From assembly GCA_026119935.1 (NCBI GenBank), contig JALRMH010000021.1, positions 310,001-374,000 on the forward strand: a stretch of DNA of 64,000 bases, written 5' to 3'. The position numbers and the translations under genes were made by a program. Within the stretch, counting starts at the first letter, position 1. Each line of letters starts with the position of its first letter. Under the pieces are notes generated by a model, which had not been told where the DNA came from, made no database searches, and saw only the letters and a program-made list of their open reading frames with translations. This document shows positions 1 through 11,775 of the stretch, in pieces. This DNA is from Endothia cerciana. Lineage: Eukaryota > Ascomycota > Sordariomycetes > Diaporthales > Cryphonectriaceae.

Positions 1-225
1 CGCGAGCGAAGACGAGACAAGGAGAGGGGAGAAAAGGGACCCCGCCCTGGTCATCAGGCCGACCTCGATGCTGCTGCACCTCGCTCCTCGAACCGAAGTC
101 CCACCCTCTCCATCTTCATCCTGTCTGCCTTCATAGCATCGCTTCCTGGAGCTTCGCTCCTCGCTTCGGTCTTCCTGATCCATACCGTCCTACCTTATCA
201 ACGTATTGTTAACTACCGGTATACA

Positions 226-3200
226 ATGGACAGCCATTCTGAGAATGCGGTATGTGTAACGCCCGGCTCAGGTGTCAACACCAATCGATATCCAGCCGCG
301 CCGCCTCCCCGTCGCATCGCATCGCATCGCATCCGCTGACGTCCGCTGCCTTGCGCCTAGCCCTTCCGCGCTTCCCAGATCCGTCCTCCAGGAAGTCGGC
401 TGCCCGCTCCTAACCCGAGGCCAGGCACCCTCACAGAGTTCACCGAGTCCCAGAGCAACGCCAGGCCCCAGCCCTCTTCAATGCTGCCACAGCCGGGGCT
501 TAAGCGGCCCCAGTCCGGCCATGGTGCGTCAACACAGGGCGCCTGCCCTACGGCGCGCCGCGCCGCGCAGCACACGGAGGGAATGCCTGCTGACGGCCGG
601 TCCCACACAGCACCGCAGCCTGACCCGAAACAACGAAAGACGCTCATGGAGAGGGCAGCCGAGTACCCGGAGAAGCACGCCGCGGCTCCTGCTCCCGCGG
701 CGCGGACGATCAACAAAGGCGTCTCGCTTGTGTCGCAGTCTGGGGTATGTTGTCTGCCTGTGAGGCACCTTGACCCCCGCCCCCCTCCTGAACGTGTTCC
801 CTTCATCCGACCTCACTTCTCGGCCGGATGGAACTCCTACGCTCGGTGACCCGCCTCGGATCATCTGCCTCAAGGGCTGTAGATACATACCGCTGGCTCC
901 GACCCAGGGCCCCGGGCAGAGCTAGGTTTTCCTGTGCCTCGCCGAGTTGTCCCAGTGTACATCTCCGCGATGGGCCTTCAACGCCCTTGGGCATCCCACG
1001 GGAGCTGCCGCCCGCCGGGGGACTTGGAGCATTCGGGTCTTGGAGAGGAGCTGCGGGTGCTTGCGGCCGGCTCGGCATCGGCCGCTGCGCTCGCTCCCGC
1101 CGGCTCAACTGAGCTCGACGGGTCCGACATTGTCGGGGACCGCGACCTGGATGGACCCAGCGGCACCATCGAGCTGCGTTACGGAGGCGGAGCCCGTGGT
1201 GATCAAGCTGGATCCCTCCAGGGGCACAGGGCCAAAGTCGAGACCGCCACGTTGCTGACTGCTGTTGCCTATCTAGATCAAACAACCCTCCGCTACGGCA
1301 TCCCTCTCCCGACACCACTCCTCCGCCTCGTTGTCCTCCGTGTCCTCCCGCAACCCCGGCAGCTTCGCCCACAGCGTCGGGTCCGGCCTCGCCCGTTCTA
1401 GCTCGACGATTGCGCGGGCCCAGACGTCAATGTCCTTCCACCAGCCCCAGTCCCCAAACTCACGGAAACGCGCCAACACAGCTCGTGTCCGGCCCCAGAC
1501 GTCCATGAACAGCCGCAATGCAGGGGAGGACCCGGCAGCGGGAAAGCAGAACTGTATGGTGCCACCCTCTATTTTTGATTCTTTGCAGAACCCCAAACTC
1601 AGGAAGGCTGCGTCCGTACAATCAATGGGATGGCATGCCGCCTCAGTGCCAAAGAGGGATATCTCGATCAGCACCATGATGGGGAAGCTGAGCCTCGACG
1701 ACGAACGTGCGTACAAGAGAAATCAAGTGGTTTCAGCCAGAGCAAACCGCCCTCCTACTCCAACTCCAGTTTCTTTGCGTCCTTCAGGCAGTCATATGGG
1801 CAACATCCGTCTCAGGGATTCGCGCAGGAGAGACGCCGCCATGAGGCCACTTGCGCGGCACGAGGAATCTAGGGCCAGCAACGTTGCGACGCCCGAGACT
1901 CCCCACCCTACAGAGGTTGTCCAGCAGATGCTTGAAGAATTCGGGGAGACCCTCCTGGCTTCTACCCGGAAGTACACGGAGTCTCCCACGAAATCTCCTT
2001 CCAAAGTACGTCCGTTCTTAACTAAGGATTCTAACCTGCGTACCTTCACAGCTTGGGACATGGACGAACGCTTGATCGAGGTTGAGGCACAGTTCAAGGC
2101 CATGAAGGAGGTTATGAACGTCTCGCTGAGCGACAAGAAAGCAATGGAGGAAGTCATCGAGATGGCGAAGACGAGAGGTAAGCCATCGTGACGCAGGGGC
2201 ACGAGAGAGTCGCTGCCCGGGCGCGGACTGACACCCTACAGCTAATGACCTCGAGCGCGATCGAGACCGGCTGGACGAGAAGAACACGGCCCTGCACACC
2301 GAGCTTGACGACCTGAGGCAGCAGACGGCGAAGCTGAGCTTGGACCTGGACCAGGAGCGTAGGACGAACGAATACAAGCTACAAGACCAGGCCCGGGATC
2401 ACCGCAGCGCACTTGACGAGCTACGGAGATCGCTGGGTGACGAGACGGAACGCCTAAGCAGGCAGCACCAAGAAGAGGTCGAGGCCTTGAAGAGGCACTA
2501 CCGAGTCGAGCTGGAGGATGAGAGACGCCAGACTGCGAGGGAACTGGAAGCGCTGAGGCTGAGGCTGGGGTCCGAGCAGCAGGACCTGGCGCAAGCCCTC
2601 AAGGAGAAGGACCGAGAAATATCGGACATGCGCGGCGAGACAGACTCCCTGCAGTCGGATCTGGATCGCGAGCGTACCCAGAAAGGTCACCTTCAGAAGC
2701 AGATCGACGATCTGATAGGCACCAACACGTCGCTTGAGGGCACCGTACGGACGTTGCAAGCACAGGTCCACTTCCTGGAATCAGACAGCAAGCAGCAGTC
2801 GGACTCGTTCTCTGAGATGGAAGCCAGGATGCAGGAAGCTCTGAGGGCTGCGGAGGAGGCACGGCAGAAATTGATCAAGGAGGAGACCGAACGACGGGTG
2901 CTCTTCAACAGGTACCAGGAGCTGAAGGGCAACATCCGAGTTATGTGCCGGGTGCGGCCTGTCCTTGAGAGCCCCGAAGGCTCTGCCGCAGACCTCGACT
3001 TTCCAGACGAGAAGACGTCGGCCCAGATTTCCGTCAAGGGGCCCGAGGAAAAGAACAGCCTTGGCAGGATCACCACAAAGACGTTCCCCTTCGAGTTCGA
3101 CCGCGTCTTCACCCCTCAAATCCAGAACGAGGAGATCTTCGGAGAGATCTCCCAGCTGGTACAGAGCGCGCTGGACGGATACAATGTATGCATCTTCTGC

Positions 3201-4029
3201 TACGGTCAGACCGGATCAGGCAAGACGTACACAATGTCCTCGACCGATGGCATGATCCCGCGCGCGACCAAGATGATCTACGAGACGGTGCACAAGCTGA
3301 GGGAGAAGTCCTGGACGTACACCATGGAGGGCAACTTCATCGAGGTCTACAACGAAGAGCTCCACGACCTCCTGACACCGAACAAGGACCAGAAGAAGCT
3401 TGAGATCCGGCACGACGAGGTCCGCAAGACCACGACCGTCCTCAACTGCAAGAGCGTCACGCTCGACTCCGAGGACACCGTCGAGACTATGCTGAATGAA
3501 GCGCAGAAGAACCGATCAGTAGCAGCGACCAAGTCCAACGAGCGCTCTTCCCGGTCACACTCGGTCTTCACTCTCAGGCTGACTGGCGAGAACTCGGCTA
3601 CCCATGAGCGCTGCGAGGGGACTCTGAACCTGGTTGATCTGGCCGGATCCGAGCGTCTGAAGTCATCCGGTGCCGAAGGGGATCGTATGAAGGAGACGCA
3701 GAACATCAACACCAGCTTGAAGTCCCTGGGAGACGTGATCGAGGCCCTCGGCACTGGCCAGAAGCATATCCCGTACCGCAACTCGAAGCTGACGTACCTG
3801 CTGAGGAACTCGCTGGGAGGTAATTCCAAGACGCTCATGTTTGTCATGGTGTCACCGCTGGAGGCCCACCTGAACGAGACACTTTCGAGTCTGAGGTTTG
3901 CTACAAAGGTAGGTCTTGTCTCCGGACGCCCGTTCTCCTGCTCGGGCGACCTGGCTGACGATCTTTCAGGTCCATAACACACATATCGGCACGGCCAAGT
4001 CCACAAGAAAATCCAAGAGCGACTCATGA
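226..4029 (+). CDS. klpA: Kinesin-14 (KlpA/Kar3-type, C-terminal minus-end motor)
   Basis: Minus-end-directed microtubule motor for spindle and cytoplasmic microtubule organisation. Exons 226-249, 493-744, 1277-2177, 2242-3908 and 3970-4029 join in phase to 967 aa. Residues 1-390 are Ser/Pro/Arg-rich, as expected of the tail that binds microtubules; about 390-620 is heptad-like coiled coil; the motor runs from about 621 to the C-terminus. In the motor I see the entry VMCRVRP, P-loop GQTGSGKT near 713, switch I NERSSRSHS, switch II LVDLAGSE and the neck-like YRNSKLTYLL. A C-terminal motor behind a coiled coil is diagnostic of kinesin-14. The start MDSHSENA was chosen because its GT donor joins in phase to PGLKRP. 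Introns 1 and 2 (243 and 532 nt) are long for a fungus, so the N-terminus is the least certain part. KlpA/Kar3 proteins are usually 730-900 aa. Confidence 0.93.
745..1276 (+). other. Long second intron of the kinesin gene (or hidden exon)
   Basis: Donor GTATGT at 745 and acceptor TATCTAG ending at 1276; both flanks are phase 0. It is 532 nt and GC-rich, with ORFs open on both strands, so an unrecognised or alternative exon inside it cannot be excluded. No conserved motif was seen in any frame. Confidence 0.55.
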
Positions 4030-5715
4030 TCTCCAGAGGATCGTTGCAAAGATGTCTAAAGGATAGACGGGTGGCTGAAATGTACAAAGGGGTGGAACAG
4101 AGGCAACGGGCGTTGACGATGATACCAAAGGAGTCATGTTCTTTTTCTAATACCTGGTCTTGGCTTTCTCACGTTGCATTGCGAGCATCATGTCTTGCAT
4201 ACGACACTAGTCACCGCAGCATTACGTGGTGGCATTTATTTGATGTTGGAGTTGGGGGCTTTTGATGATGACGGGTACTGTACAGTACACCGCCGTTTGG
4301 ATTGTTCGAGAGGAGGCACGACTTACGACCCAATAGATCAGTACACCGATCAGCAAGGCTCGATCTCGAAATTGGGAAATGGGCAGTGCGGACGGCGGTC
4401 GGTCTGAGCCCTCGAGCTCAAGTGAGCTGGTCCGTGACGGAGGGCACGGAATATCTGGAGGGCGGGTCGCGCCCTTGGTCCGCTGAGCGGGTGGTCAAGA
4501 TGGGCAGCGAGGCGGACGTTTGCCAGCGCTGGCCCCACATAGAAGCGGCTTCTCGTGCAATGACATCGACTTCGAATTCTCAAATCACATGACTACCTGC
4601 CTGTTCGTCCCTCGCCCGGTTCCTCATGCCTGAGCCCGAGAATCATCCCATGCCGCCAATGGCTGGCGGCCCAAGCGCCCTCCGGTCTTTGTGAGACCTC
4701 CTAGTCCGTCCACTGAGCATATACGGGGGGGGGGGGGGACTGTTGCCGGGAGGCGTTCCTCCTTCGAGGACCGCGTCAGGTTTCCAAGGTCTCGACCAGG
4801 TTATTCTTCCACCCTCCTTGGCCCGGAAACATTTTTCGAGAGGTCAGCCACGGTGCACGGTGTGCGATACAGTCATCTGCAGCACATCGACTTTGCGTGG
4901 AACTTGCTAACAGAGGAACGCGCGGGAGGACCGGCAGCGTACATATCGCCTTGCTGAGCTGCCTCTGGTATCGCAATGTACAGCAGGCCTTACTGAGTGG
5001 ATCAGTGTCAATAAGGGTTTGTTTTATTTTTGGCAGGCAGTCTAGACGATTTGAAGTTTGGCATAATACAGTACGCATGAGGGAAGGACTTTGTGAGGGA
5101 TATGACAAGGTGGAAAGAGGCTGGAGTTGTTGTGTCGTCGTTAAATTTAGGGTGGACGTCGGAGGACTCGAGATCCCTGCTTGTAGCTACGGGGATCCAG
5201 AGTGTTGTGGGGGCTTGGTGGGCAGGTGGGGTACAATACATACAGTAGTAGTAGTAGTAGTAGCAGGGGCCCCTTCATTGCTGTGCCTTGTGTCGCTCTG
5301 TTCAAATAAGGCAATGTGAAGGTCTCAAAAGCTCTTTTCTTTTCCCCCTCAACATCATGGCATTGACCTCCTCGTCGTCTCCATAATCACTCTGGCACAC
5401 CTGCCCTGCTTTGGTGTTGGACTTGGGCTCTCTTCTTATCCCATTATCATGGTCTCTCTTTGCTGTTGAACAGTCCTAATAGGGAGCAGAAAGTCAACAG
5501 CATTCTTTGTCCCTCCCCCCTCCACCACAATCACGCAGCATCTAACCTACCGGTTGCCCTCAATGCCTGGTGAGCAGGATAAGGGCCTGGCCAGCTCCAT
5601 CTGGGCGAGGGCACCCTTGAACACTGGCCGATCGCCGTACGACTTCAGGAGATCAAGCACGACTTCTGTCCAAGTGCATCACACCCAAACATGGGCCGCT
5701 CCTCCTACAACACTG
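4030..5715. other. Intergenic region, no gene recognised
   Basis: Holds the kinesin 3' flank, a G run near 4726-4738, a (TAG)n microsatellite at 5243-5263 and the pyrimidine-rich leader of the next gene. Short ORFs here have no coding signature that I can recognise. Confidence 0.6.
5243..5263. repeat. (TAG)n microsatellite
   Basis: About six to seven tandem AGT/TAG triplets, read directly. Confidence 0.9.
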
Positions 5716-6573
5716 ATGGCGACCACCACCACCAATGGGCCCACACCTGCCTCCAATGGGGTGACGTCGATCTCTCAACCACCTTTGCACCCAGACGAGA
5801 GCCACTCGTATACCGACCTCGACTCTGCTCTGAGGCGAATCCCGACGCCTTGGGCCGAACTGGCCCGCTACACCAAGATTGTACGGCGCCTGAAATGGAA
5901 GCTGCCCTTCCTAGCACATGGCTACAACGCTGCCACCGACCAGACGTACACCGGCGAGCAACGAGAGGAAGCAGAGCTGATGTTCAAGCTGGACTTCTTC
6001 GAATACTACATGCTGCTGGAGCGTGCCCTGGTGCATCTCCTGGGCGTCTTTGGCATCAAGGTCACAGGAGGCTTTGGCGCCGGGCCGGGAAATGACCACG
6101 CCGGCCACCGCCGGGCCGACCATCGCTTCCACGCCAATGTCCTCGAGGCTCTCGACGACCCGAGGAACCCATTGCATGAGGCTCTCGGCAAGGATGATGT
6201 CCGCTCTGCGCTTGCGCGGGCAAAGGAGCGTGGGTAGATCCCGTGTGCACTGGAGAATGCTGCTCTTGCTAACCCACCCGGACGCGCAGTGCGGAACCGT
6301 TGGAAGAATGCAGACGATCCGGATGCCGCACTGGCCGCGAGATTGCCTAACGGGGGCCGTGCCGCCCGGCCACTCAAGGAATACGATCTGGGGTGGATTC
6401 TGGAGATGATCTTTGCGGGCTTCGACTACGGATTCCGCATCGCGGATCAATACGCCAACGAGGTACGGGCACTTGCTGCCCGGCGTGGCGTCAATGGCAC
6501 TGCAGACCCTGCCGGTGAGCAGACAGAAGAGTGGGAGTTCATGACGGACGCCATGGATTGGGAAGCGGTATAG
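5716..6573 (+). CDS. Conserved fungal protein of unknown function
   Basis: Two exons (5716-6229 and 6290-6573) give 265 aa. The 60-nt intron has donor GTGGGT, a GCTAAC branch-like site and acceptor GCGCAG, and phase 1 is kept. The protein is soluble and mostly helical, without signal peptide or membrane segment. Recognisable blocks are a Thr-rich N-terminus, WAELARYTKIVRRLKWKLPF, LDFFEYYMLLERALVHLLG, and a C-terminal block with RPLKEYD, WILEMIFAGFD and EWEFMTDAMDW. This two-block layout looks like a protein family restricted to filamentous ascomycetes, but I cannot name a function. The ATG at 5716 (MATTTTNG) is preferred; the frame stays open upstream with another ATG at 5563, which would add 51 residues. 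Confidence 0.75.
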
Positions 6574-7530
6574 GCGACTCACAGGGGGGGCGGGGGGGAC
6601 TCGGTGCTTCCTCTTCCTCTGGGGAGGGGGGGAGGGGGGAGCACCGAGCCGGACATGGCTGGCGTTATCGGAGGTTTTGGATGTTTTACGTGCTCCCATC
6701 ACGGCCGTCAAAAGCGCGGCGTTCACGAGACTTGGGTGACAGACTGACTTCCCATCACGAATGATACCCCCTAGAGCCCGACAACGGCAACAGATTACGC
6801 GTTACGAAATTGACACCTAGAGGCCTCGTAGATAGGCCTACGACACAAATCCATTCCCTTCGAGACCCACGCTATGGCGCGGGAGAGTGACGCAGCAGAT
6901 GAAGATTCGGCCGTCGTCCAAAAAGCACCTTGGCGGCCAGCTCACTCGACTTAGGCGAAATCCTAATCACGACTCCCAACGAATGAGTCCACCCTGTAGA
7001 TATGCGGGCAGACGGTCGAAGCGTTCGAGATGTCGCCTCAACCTCCATTTCCTATGGCACTAGTAGGGTGGTAGCTGTACGCTTAACCTCGTCAAAATCA
7101 GGCCACGATGGAGCGAGATTGGAGAACTGAGAACCATGGCCACAGGGACGTGCTTGTGAAACTGCCCTCAGTGATTGGATCAGGACACCAGCCATGGGAG
7201 CCCTCGCTGCCAACGCCGCCTTCCCCCCCCCCCCCCCACCCCAACCCCGTGAGGTCCAGGGGTTGCGGATGAGACGCGGCCCGGGGGAACTTGAACGTCT
7301 CTCCGACTATTTAGTTTACCCTACAGGGGAACCGGGACCAGGGGTTGTCTTCGCTGATATTGTTCAGCTGCCGACTATTCTATTTACATTACCTTGGCTC
7401 CCCTTGGAGGACGAACCCACCTCGTAGCAGTCCCTTTGAATCGCCGCCTCCTCCGATCCAGCCCGACGAATGCCCACCTCAGGTCACACGTCGCGAGGGT
7501 CTCTAGCCTGCCGACTCCATATCACTTATC
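6574..7530. other. Intergenic region, no gene recognised
   Basis: Includes G runs just after the preceding stop and a C run near 7207-7217. It is the presumed promoter and leader of the P450 gene. No ORF is convincing. Confidence 0.6.
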
Positions 7531-9311
7531 ATGGCGAATGTAACGAGTACCTCGGGTCTCTCGGGACTGCCCCTGGACCTGGCGCTTCAGAAATGGCAAG
7601 CGAGCGTCTCCGTCATCCTCATCTCGCTGCTCGCGCTCTTCCTCAAGGTCACATGGCAGCCGGCCTTCCCCAGGACGGCGCCCAAGCTGGTCAGGGAATG
7701 GCCAATCCTCGGCGCGCTGGGCCTGTACCGGCAGCGGAAGGCCTTCTTCGACAGGGCCGTCAGTAGGTCCCCGTCGGGAAACTTCAGCACCTATATGGGG
7801 AGGTTCCAGATCGTCGGTCTGTCGGGGGCCGAGGCCAGACAGTGCTTCTTCGAGAGCAAGGACCTGAGCATGAATGAAGGGTGAGCCACGGCAGCCGTCC
7901 TCCCACCCCCACCCCTTTCCCGGTCCGACGATATCTCGATTGCTGACCGTCTCCGCCCGCGCCCGAGATTAGCTACGCGACGCTGTTCACCGCCAGCCCC
8001 GACGTGGGCGGCTATAGGGGGCAGCAGGAGGAGGCCGAGAGCCACGGCGCGTGGATGGTCCGGAACATGACCAGGGTGCTTTCGCGGGAGACTCTCGTGA
8101 AGAGCCTGCCGCTCCTCGTCCCGGATACGGCATCCGCGCTCGAGCGCCTGCTCCGGCAAGACGGCGCCCGGGGCACGGGGATTATAGACCCCGCCGTGGT
8201 CAACTACGACATCGTATACCAGCTCACCATGCGAACCGTCGGCGCCACCGAGATCGCAAACGACCCCGCGCTCTCCGCGAAGACGCTGAGGCTCTTCGAG
8301 GAGGTCGAGCGGAATGCCAGCACCATGCGCATCATCTTCCCGTGGCTCCCGACGCTGGGCTGGCTGAGACAGATGTATGCCGGGGCGCGACTATACGCGA
8401 TCTTCGATCACATTGCAAAGGCCAGGAAGAGCGAGGGTAGGAGGGAGGACGATACGGTGCAGCTTTTCTTGGACGCGGATACGCCCATGGTGAAGCTGAC
8501 GAGCGTGAGTGTTCTCTTGGTCTCGACATTCCTGTCCCCGTTCGTTCGTAGGCAAGCCACGAAACCCATCGGCCGGCTCCGAAACATCCCGTCCTTCATC
8601 ACCCGTCGACGCCCTGATGCTGACCCGCTACAGTTCGTCGTTGGGTCCCTGTTTGCAGGCCAGATAAACACCGGTATCAACGCCGGCTGGATCATCATCT
8701 ACCTCGCGACCAACCGCGAGTGGTACCGGCGCGTGCAGGCCGAGGTCGACTCCTCGCTAACAAGGCACCGGACCTCGCCCTCGCAGACCCCCCAAGAGAT
8801 ATTCGCAACCCTCAACCTGGAGGACTGGGAGACCGAGTTCCCCTCGGTCGAGCTGTCGCTCCGCGAGTGCATCCGCATGGTCACGGTGGGCGTGATGTTC
8901 CGGCGCAACATCGGGGCCGGCGATCTGCCCATCGGCAAGGAGTCGGGCGAGGTCGTGCCGCGGGGCGCCTTTGCCATCTACGCGGTCGACGATATCCATA
9001 TGGACCCGGACGTGTACACGGCCCCGGAGAGGTTCGACCCGGGCCGCTTCCTGCCCGGGCGTGCGGAGGACAAGAAGACCACGCAGGCGTACGTTGGCTG
9101 GGGCGCGGGCCGGCACCCGTGCATCGGGACGCGGTTCGCGAAGCTGGAGGTGGCCATCCTCGCCGCCATGTTCTTCGCGCTGTTCGACTTCGAGCTGGTC
9201 GACGCCGAGGGGAACGTGTTGGACGAGCCGCCGCCGGTAGACCGGCAGGCGTTCAGTGTACCCAGGCCTGTCGATGTTACAAGGCTGAGGTATACCGCGC
9301 GGCAGCAGTGA
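7531..9311 (+). CDS. Cytochrome P450 monooxygenase (CYP51-clan-like)
   Basis: Haem-thiolate monooxygenase, presumably ER-anchored, using electrons from NADPH-P450 reductase; substrate unknown. Exons 7531-7880, 7973-8504 and 8634-9311 give 519 aa, a normal P450 length. The N-terminal anchor is a hydrophobic run around residues 23-42. The I-helix reads AGQINTG (near 302-310) instead of the usual AGxDT/AGxET; the K-helix ExxR is ECIR near 370; PERF-type motif APERF; haem loop GWGAGRHPCIG with the Cys ligand near 456, where Trp stands in the usual Phe position. The second intron (8505-8633, 129 nt) has no in-frame stop and is a multiple of three. The general style recalls fungal sterol-14-demethylase-like P450s outside CYP51 proper. 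Neighbours do not indicate a pathway. Confidence 0.92.
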
Positions 9312-9740
9312 CCTGGTATCGAGGGCAAAGTTCGAGGCCGGGCTGTGGAATCATCATCACTGGAGCCGGCTCGGACCGGGTTGAGGGTCGGAACGCTTCC
9401 TTGAGCTACATGAGCTCTAACCGCGGGGCGCCCCATCGTCTAGCGCTGTGGTGTAGCTCCAGGTTCTTTCCTCCATCACTCAGGATGATCACAAGACTCG
9501 ATGGCACCTTCTGTCACCAAATCAATGGTCGACGTTCTCGAAGTCTCGAGGGCTCTGGGGGGGGGGGGGATCAACATTAAATCTTAACACAGCGTCTCGG
9601 TCTACATCGACGCCCGGTTGTCGTTCTTAGCAAGCGAGCCACTACTTCACTGAGGGCAATTCGATCTATGTTAGACTCCTCGTCATGATAGAGAACGACG
9701 ACCCGAGGGGTGAGTAACCTGTCTGGGCCTGCTTGCTCGC
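9312..9740. other. Intergenic region with G run
   Basis: 429 nt between two plus-strand genes, with a G tract near 9558-9569. No ORF is supported. Confidence 0.6.
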
Positions 9741-11204
9741 ATGTCTCTCTTAGGCTGGCTGACATCGCGAATGCGTCCAGCTAATGCCAATGATGGCGGA
9801 TCCCCGGTGGACCTCGACCCCTCTTCTAAGCCAGAGATTGCGCCTGGCCTCGAAGTCAAGGGCGATCCCCCCGAGGGTGATACTCCTCAATACGATGCTG
9901 CTCGAGGGGATGTTAAGCTAGGACCAGACCCCGGACCCAGCCACCCGGTTGCTATGAAAGTCTCCGTCGAGGAGGCCTCGACCCAAGATCTCGGCCCCTG
10001 GTTCTTCAAGGTTCAGACAATAGCAGAGCACGAGGACAACATAGTGGGACAGTGCGCCGCCTTTCTGATCAAGCGGGAATGCATTGAGGCACAAGACGGG
10101 AAGAGAAAGTCATTTTTGGAGGCTATGAAGGCAGAGGGCAACGACTTGGTCATCCTTTTTGAAGCCCCATGGATCTTCCTCGAGAGCGGTCGCATCGCCA
10201 CCACTGGTCCGGATGTTCTTGACGACGGCACACTCTTTCCTGAGGATAAGTACAGCAGAAGTGTTGAAGGGGTTACCGTAGTACACCCCATCAACCGCGC
10301 CTGGTTCCTCCTGTTCCGAGAGATCGAGGTCGACCCGCAGCACCGACGACTCGGCATCGGTGGGAACATGGTCCGGCGAACCCTCGTGGAGGTTATGGGG
10401 GAGGCCGCCCGCGCGGGCCGACCGCTCTTCGCCGGCGTTCAACCAGGTCTTCTGCATGCTGCCCTTGAGAAAGCCGGACCCGAAGGGATCGAGGGAGTCC
10501 GCTATGCCGGCCGGCAGGCGGAGGTGTTCTGGCGGGCAGTCGGGTTCGTGAGGTACAAGTCGCCCTACATCGGCTTCAGCTGGGCCTGGTATTTCTGGGG
10601 GACGGGCCGCCCCCTGCCACGCGGGAAGGATGTTGTTGTTCCTCACCCACTCCCACCGGTCCCCGAGCGCTGGCCTCCGATCCCGCCTCAGTGGAAACTC
10701 CGACGCCGCTCTGTTCCGAGGTGGGCCCATCCAAATATCTTGGCGATGTTACCAGAACCTCCTCCCGTGACAACATTGCCCAAACCTCCTGCTGGGGCCC
10801 AGGACACTTCTGGGCCCGGAGGACCTGGGCGGGCCCCTGGGTGGAGGAACCCCTTCAAAGCTCTTGCTACGGGACGGCCGCAACGGCTCCGGTCTCTGTT
10901 GCGGAAGTCTGTATGCACTGGCGAGGGCCATCTCGATGCCACGCCTGATACGGTCCACGAGGCCGACCAGGCCCATCCCGAAGCTCTTGAACCAGCACCG
11001 CCGCCAAGGCCTACTGCTGGTTGGCTGCCGTCCGAGGCCCTGCCGCCGCAGCCTCCTCCTGAAGCCCGGCCACTTCCAACGCTGCAGTTTATTGCTGAAA
11101 AGATCCCCCCTTCGCCACAATCCCGTACTGACGATTCTTCCCCCGAGACCAGCTCTACCGATGGTCCAGGGGCTCCGGAACGATGTCCGGAAAGGGTCTG
11201 ATCT
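9741..11204 (+). CDS. GNAT-like N-acetyltransferase-fold protein with proline-rich tail
   Basis: Single-exon gene of about 486 aa. Around residues 195-212 the block EIEVDPQHRRLGIGG followed by a basic helix fits motif A of the GNAT fold, where the (R/Q)xxGxG/A loop binds the acetyl-CoA pyrophosphate; AEVFWRAVGFVRY (about 255-267) fits the motif-B/C region where GNAT proteins often end in a Gly-Phe pair. About 200 C-terminal residues are Pro/Arg-rich and low in complexity. Substrate unknown; no localisation signal seen. The start at 9741 (MSLLGWL) is the first ATG of the frame. It converges with the minus-strand NTF2-like gene. The fold assignment rests on motif A alone. Confidence 0.7.
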
Positions 11205-11775
11205 GCTCGGATACTCGACGTTGCTCTGGATGATGGAGAAACGGGAGAGGCTGGAAGGAAGCCGCTCTGATTACGCGATCACGACAATGTTGGCTGCGAG
11301 TTTTGACTTTTTTCCTTCTTCTTCTCTCTTTCAGGGTTCTAGGGATATCAGGACGGTGGAGCTGTAGAAGACCTCACTAGGAGTAGAGACACCATAGGAT
11401 GATGATGGTACTCCTGTATGAGATGTGGCAAGCATCACTTTGCGAACTGGACTGCCTTGCCAATAGTGGACGAGGGCGAGGCTGCTCGAGGCCGGGGGAG
11501 GGCTGGGAAGTGGGATATGTATATGCAACCCGTTCATGAGGTGAGCGCTCACGAGGTGAGGTTTCTTAGGTGGCACAGATCCAGCTGAGAGGCACCGGCA
11601 AGACCAGCGGGCTTGAACACGAATCATGAAATCATCAAGTACTATCGTCGCTAGCCACAACAGCTGCCCGTGCTGCTAGTAAGACATGCATACACAACCC
11701 CTCTGCCCTGGAACCCAAACGCCGGCAATACTAATAAGACATGGACTTGTAAAGCCCCCTCGCATCTCCGCCCGA
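11205..11775. other. Convergent 3' spacer
   Basis: Holds the 3' flanks of two converging genes. Some T/C-rich stretches; no ORF supported. Confidence 0.55.

Noticed and set aside
803..1372. 189-codon minus-strand ORF across the kinesin intron
   Set aside because: No motif; overlaps kinesin exon 3 in antisense, and the GC-rich DNA is open in several frames.
2005..2051. Intron-like GTACGT...CACAG in the kinesin gene
   Set aside because: Its 47 nt would shift the frame; the unspliced reading gives the family-typical FTAWDMDERL.
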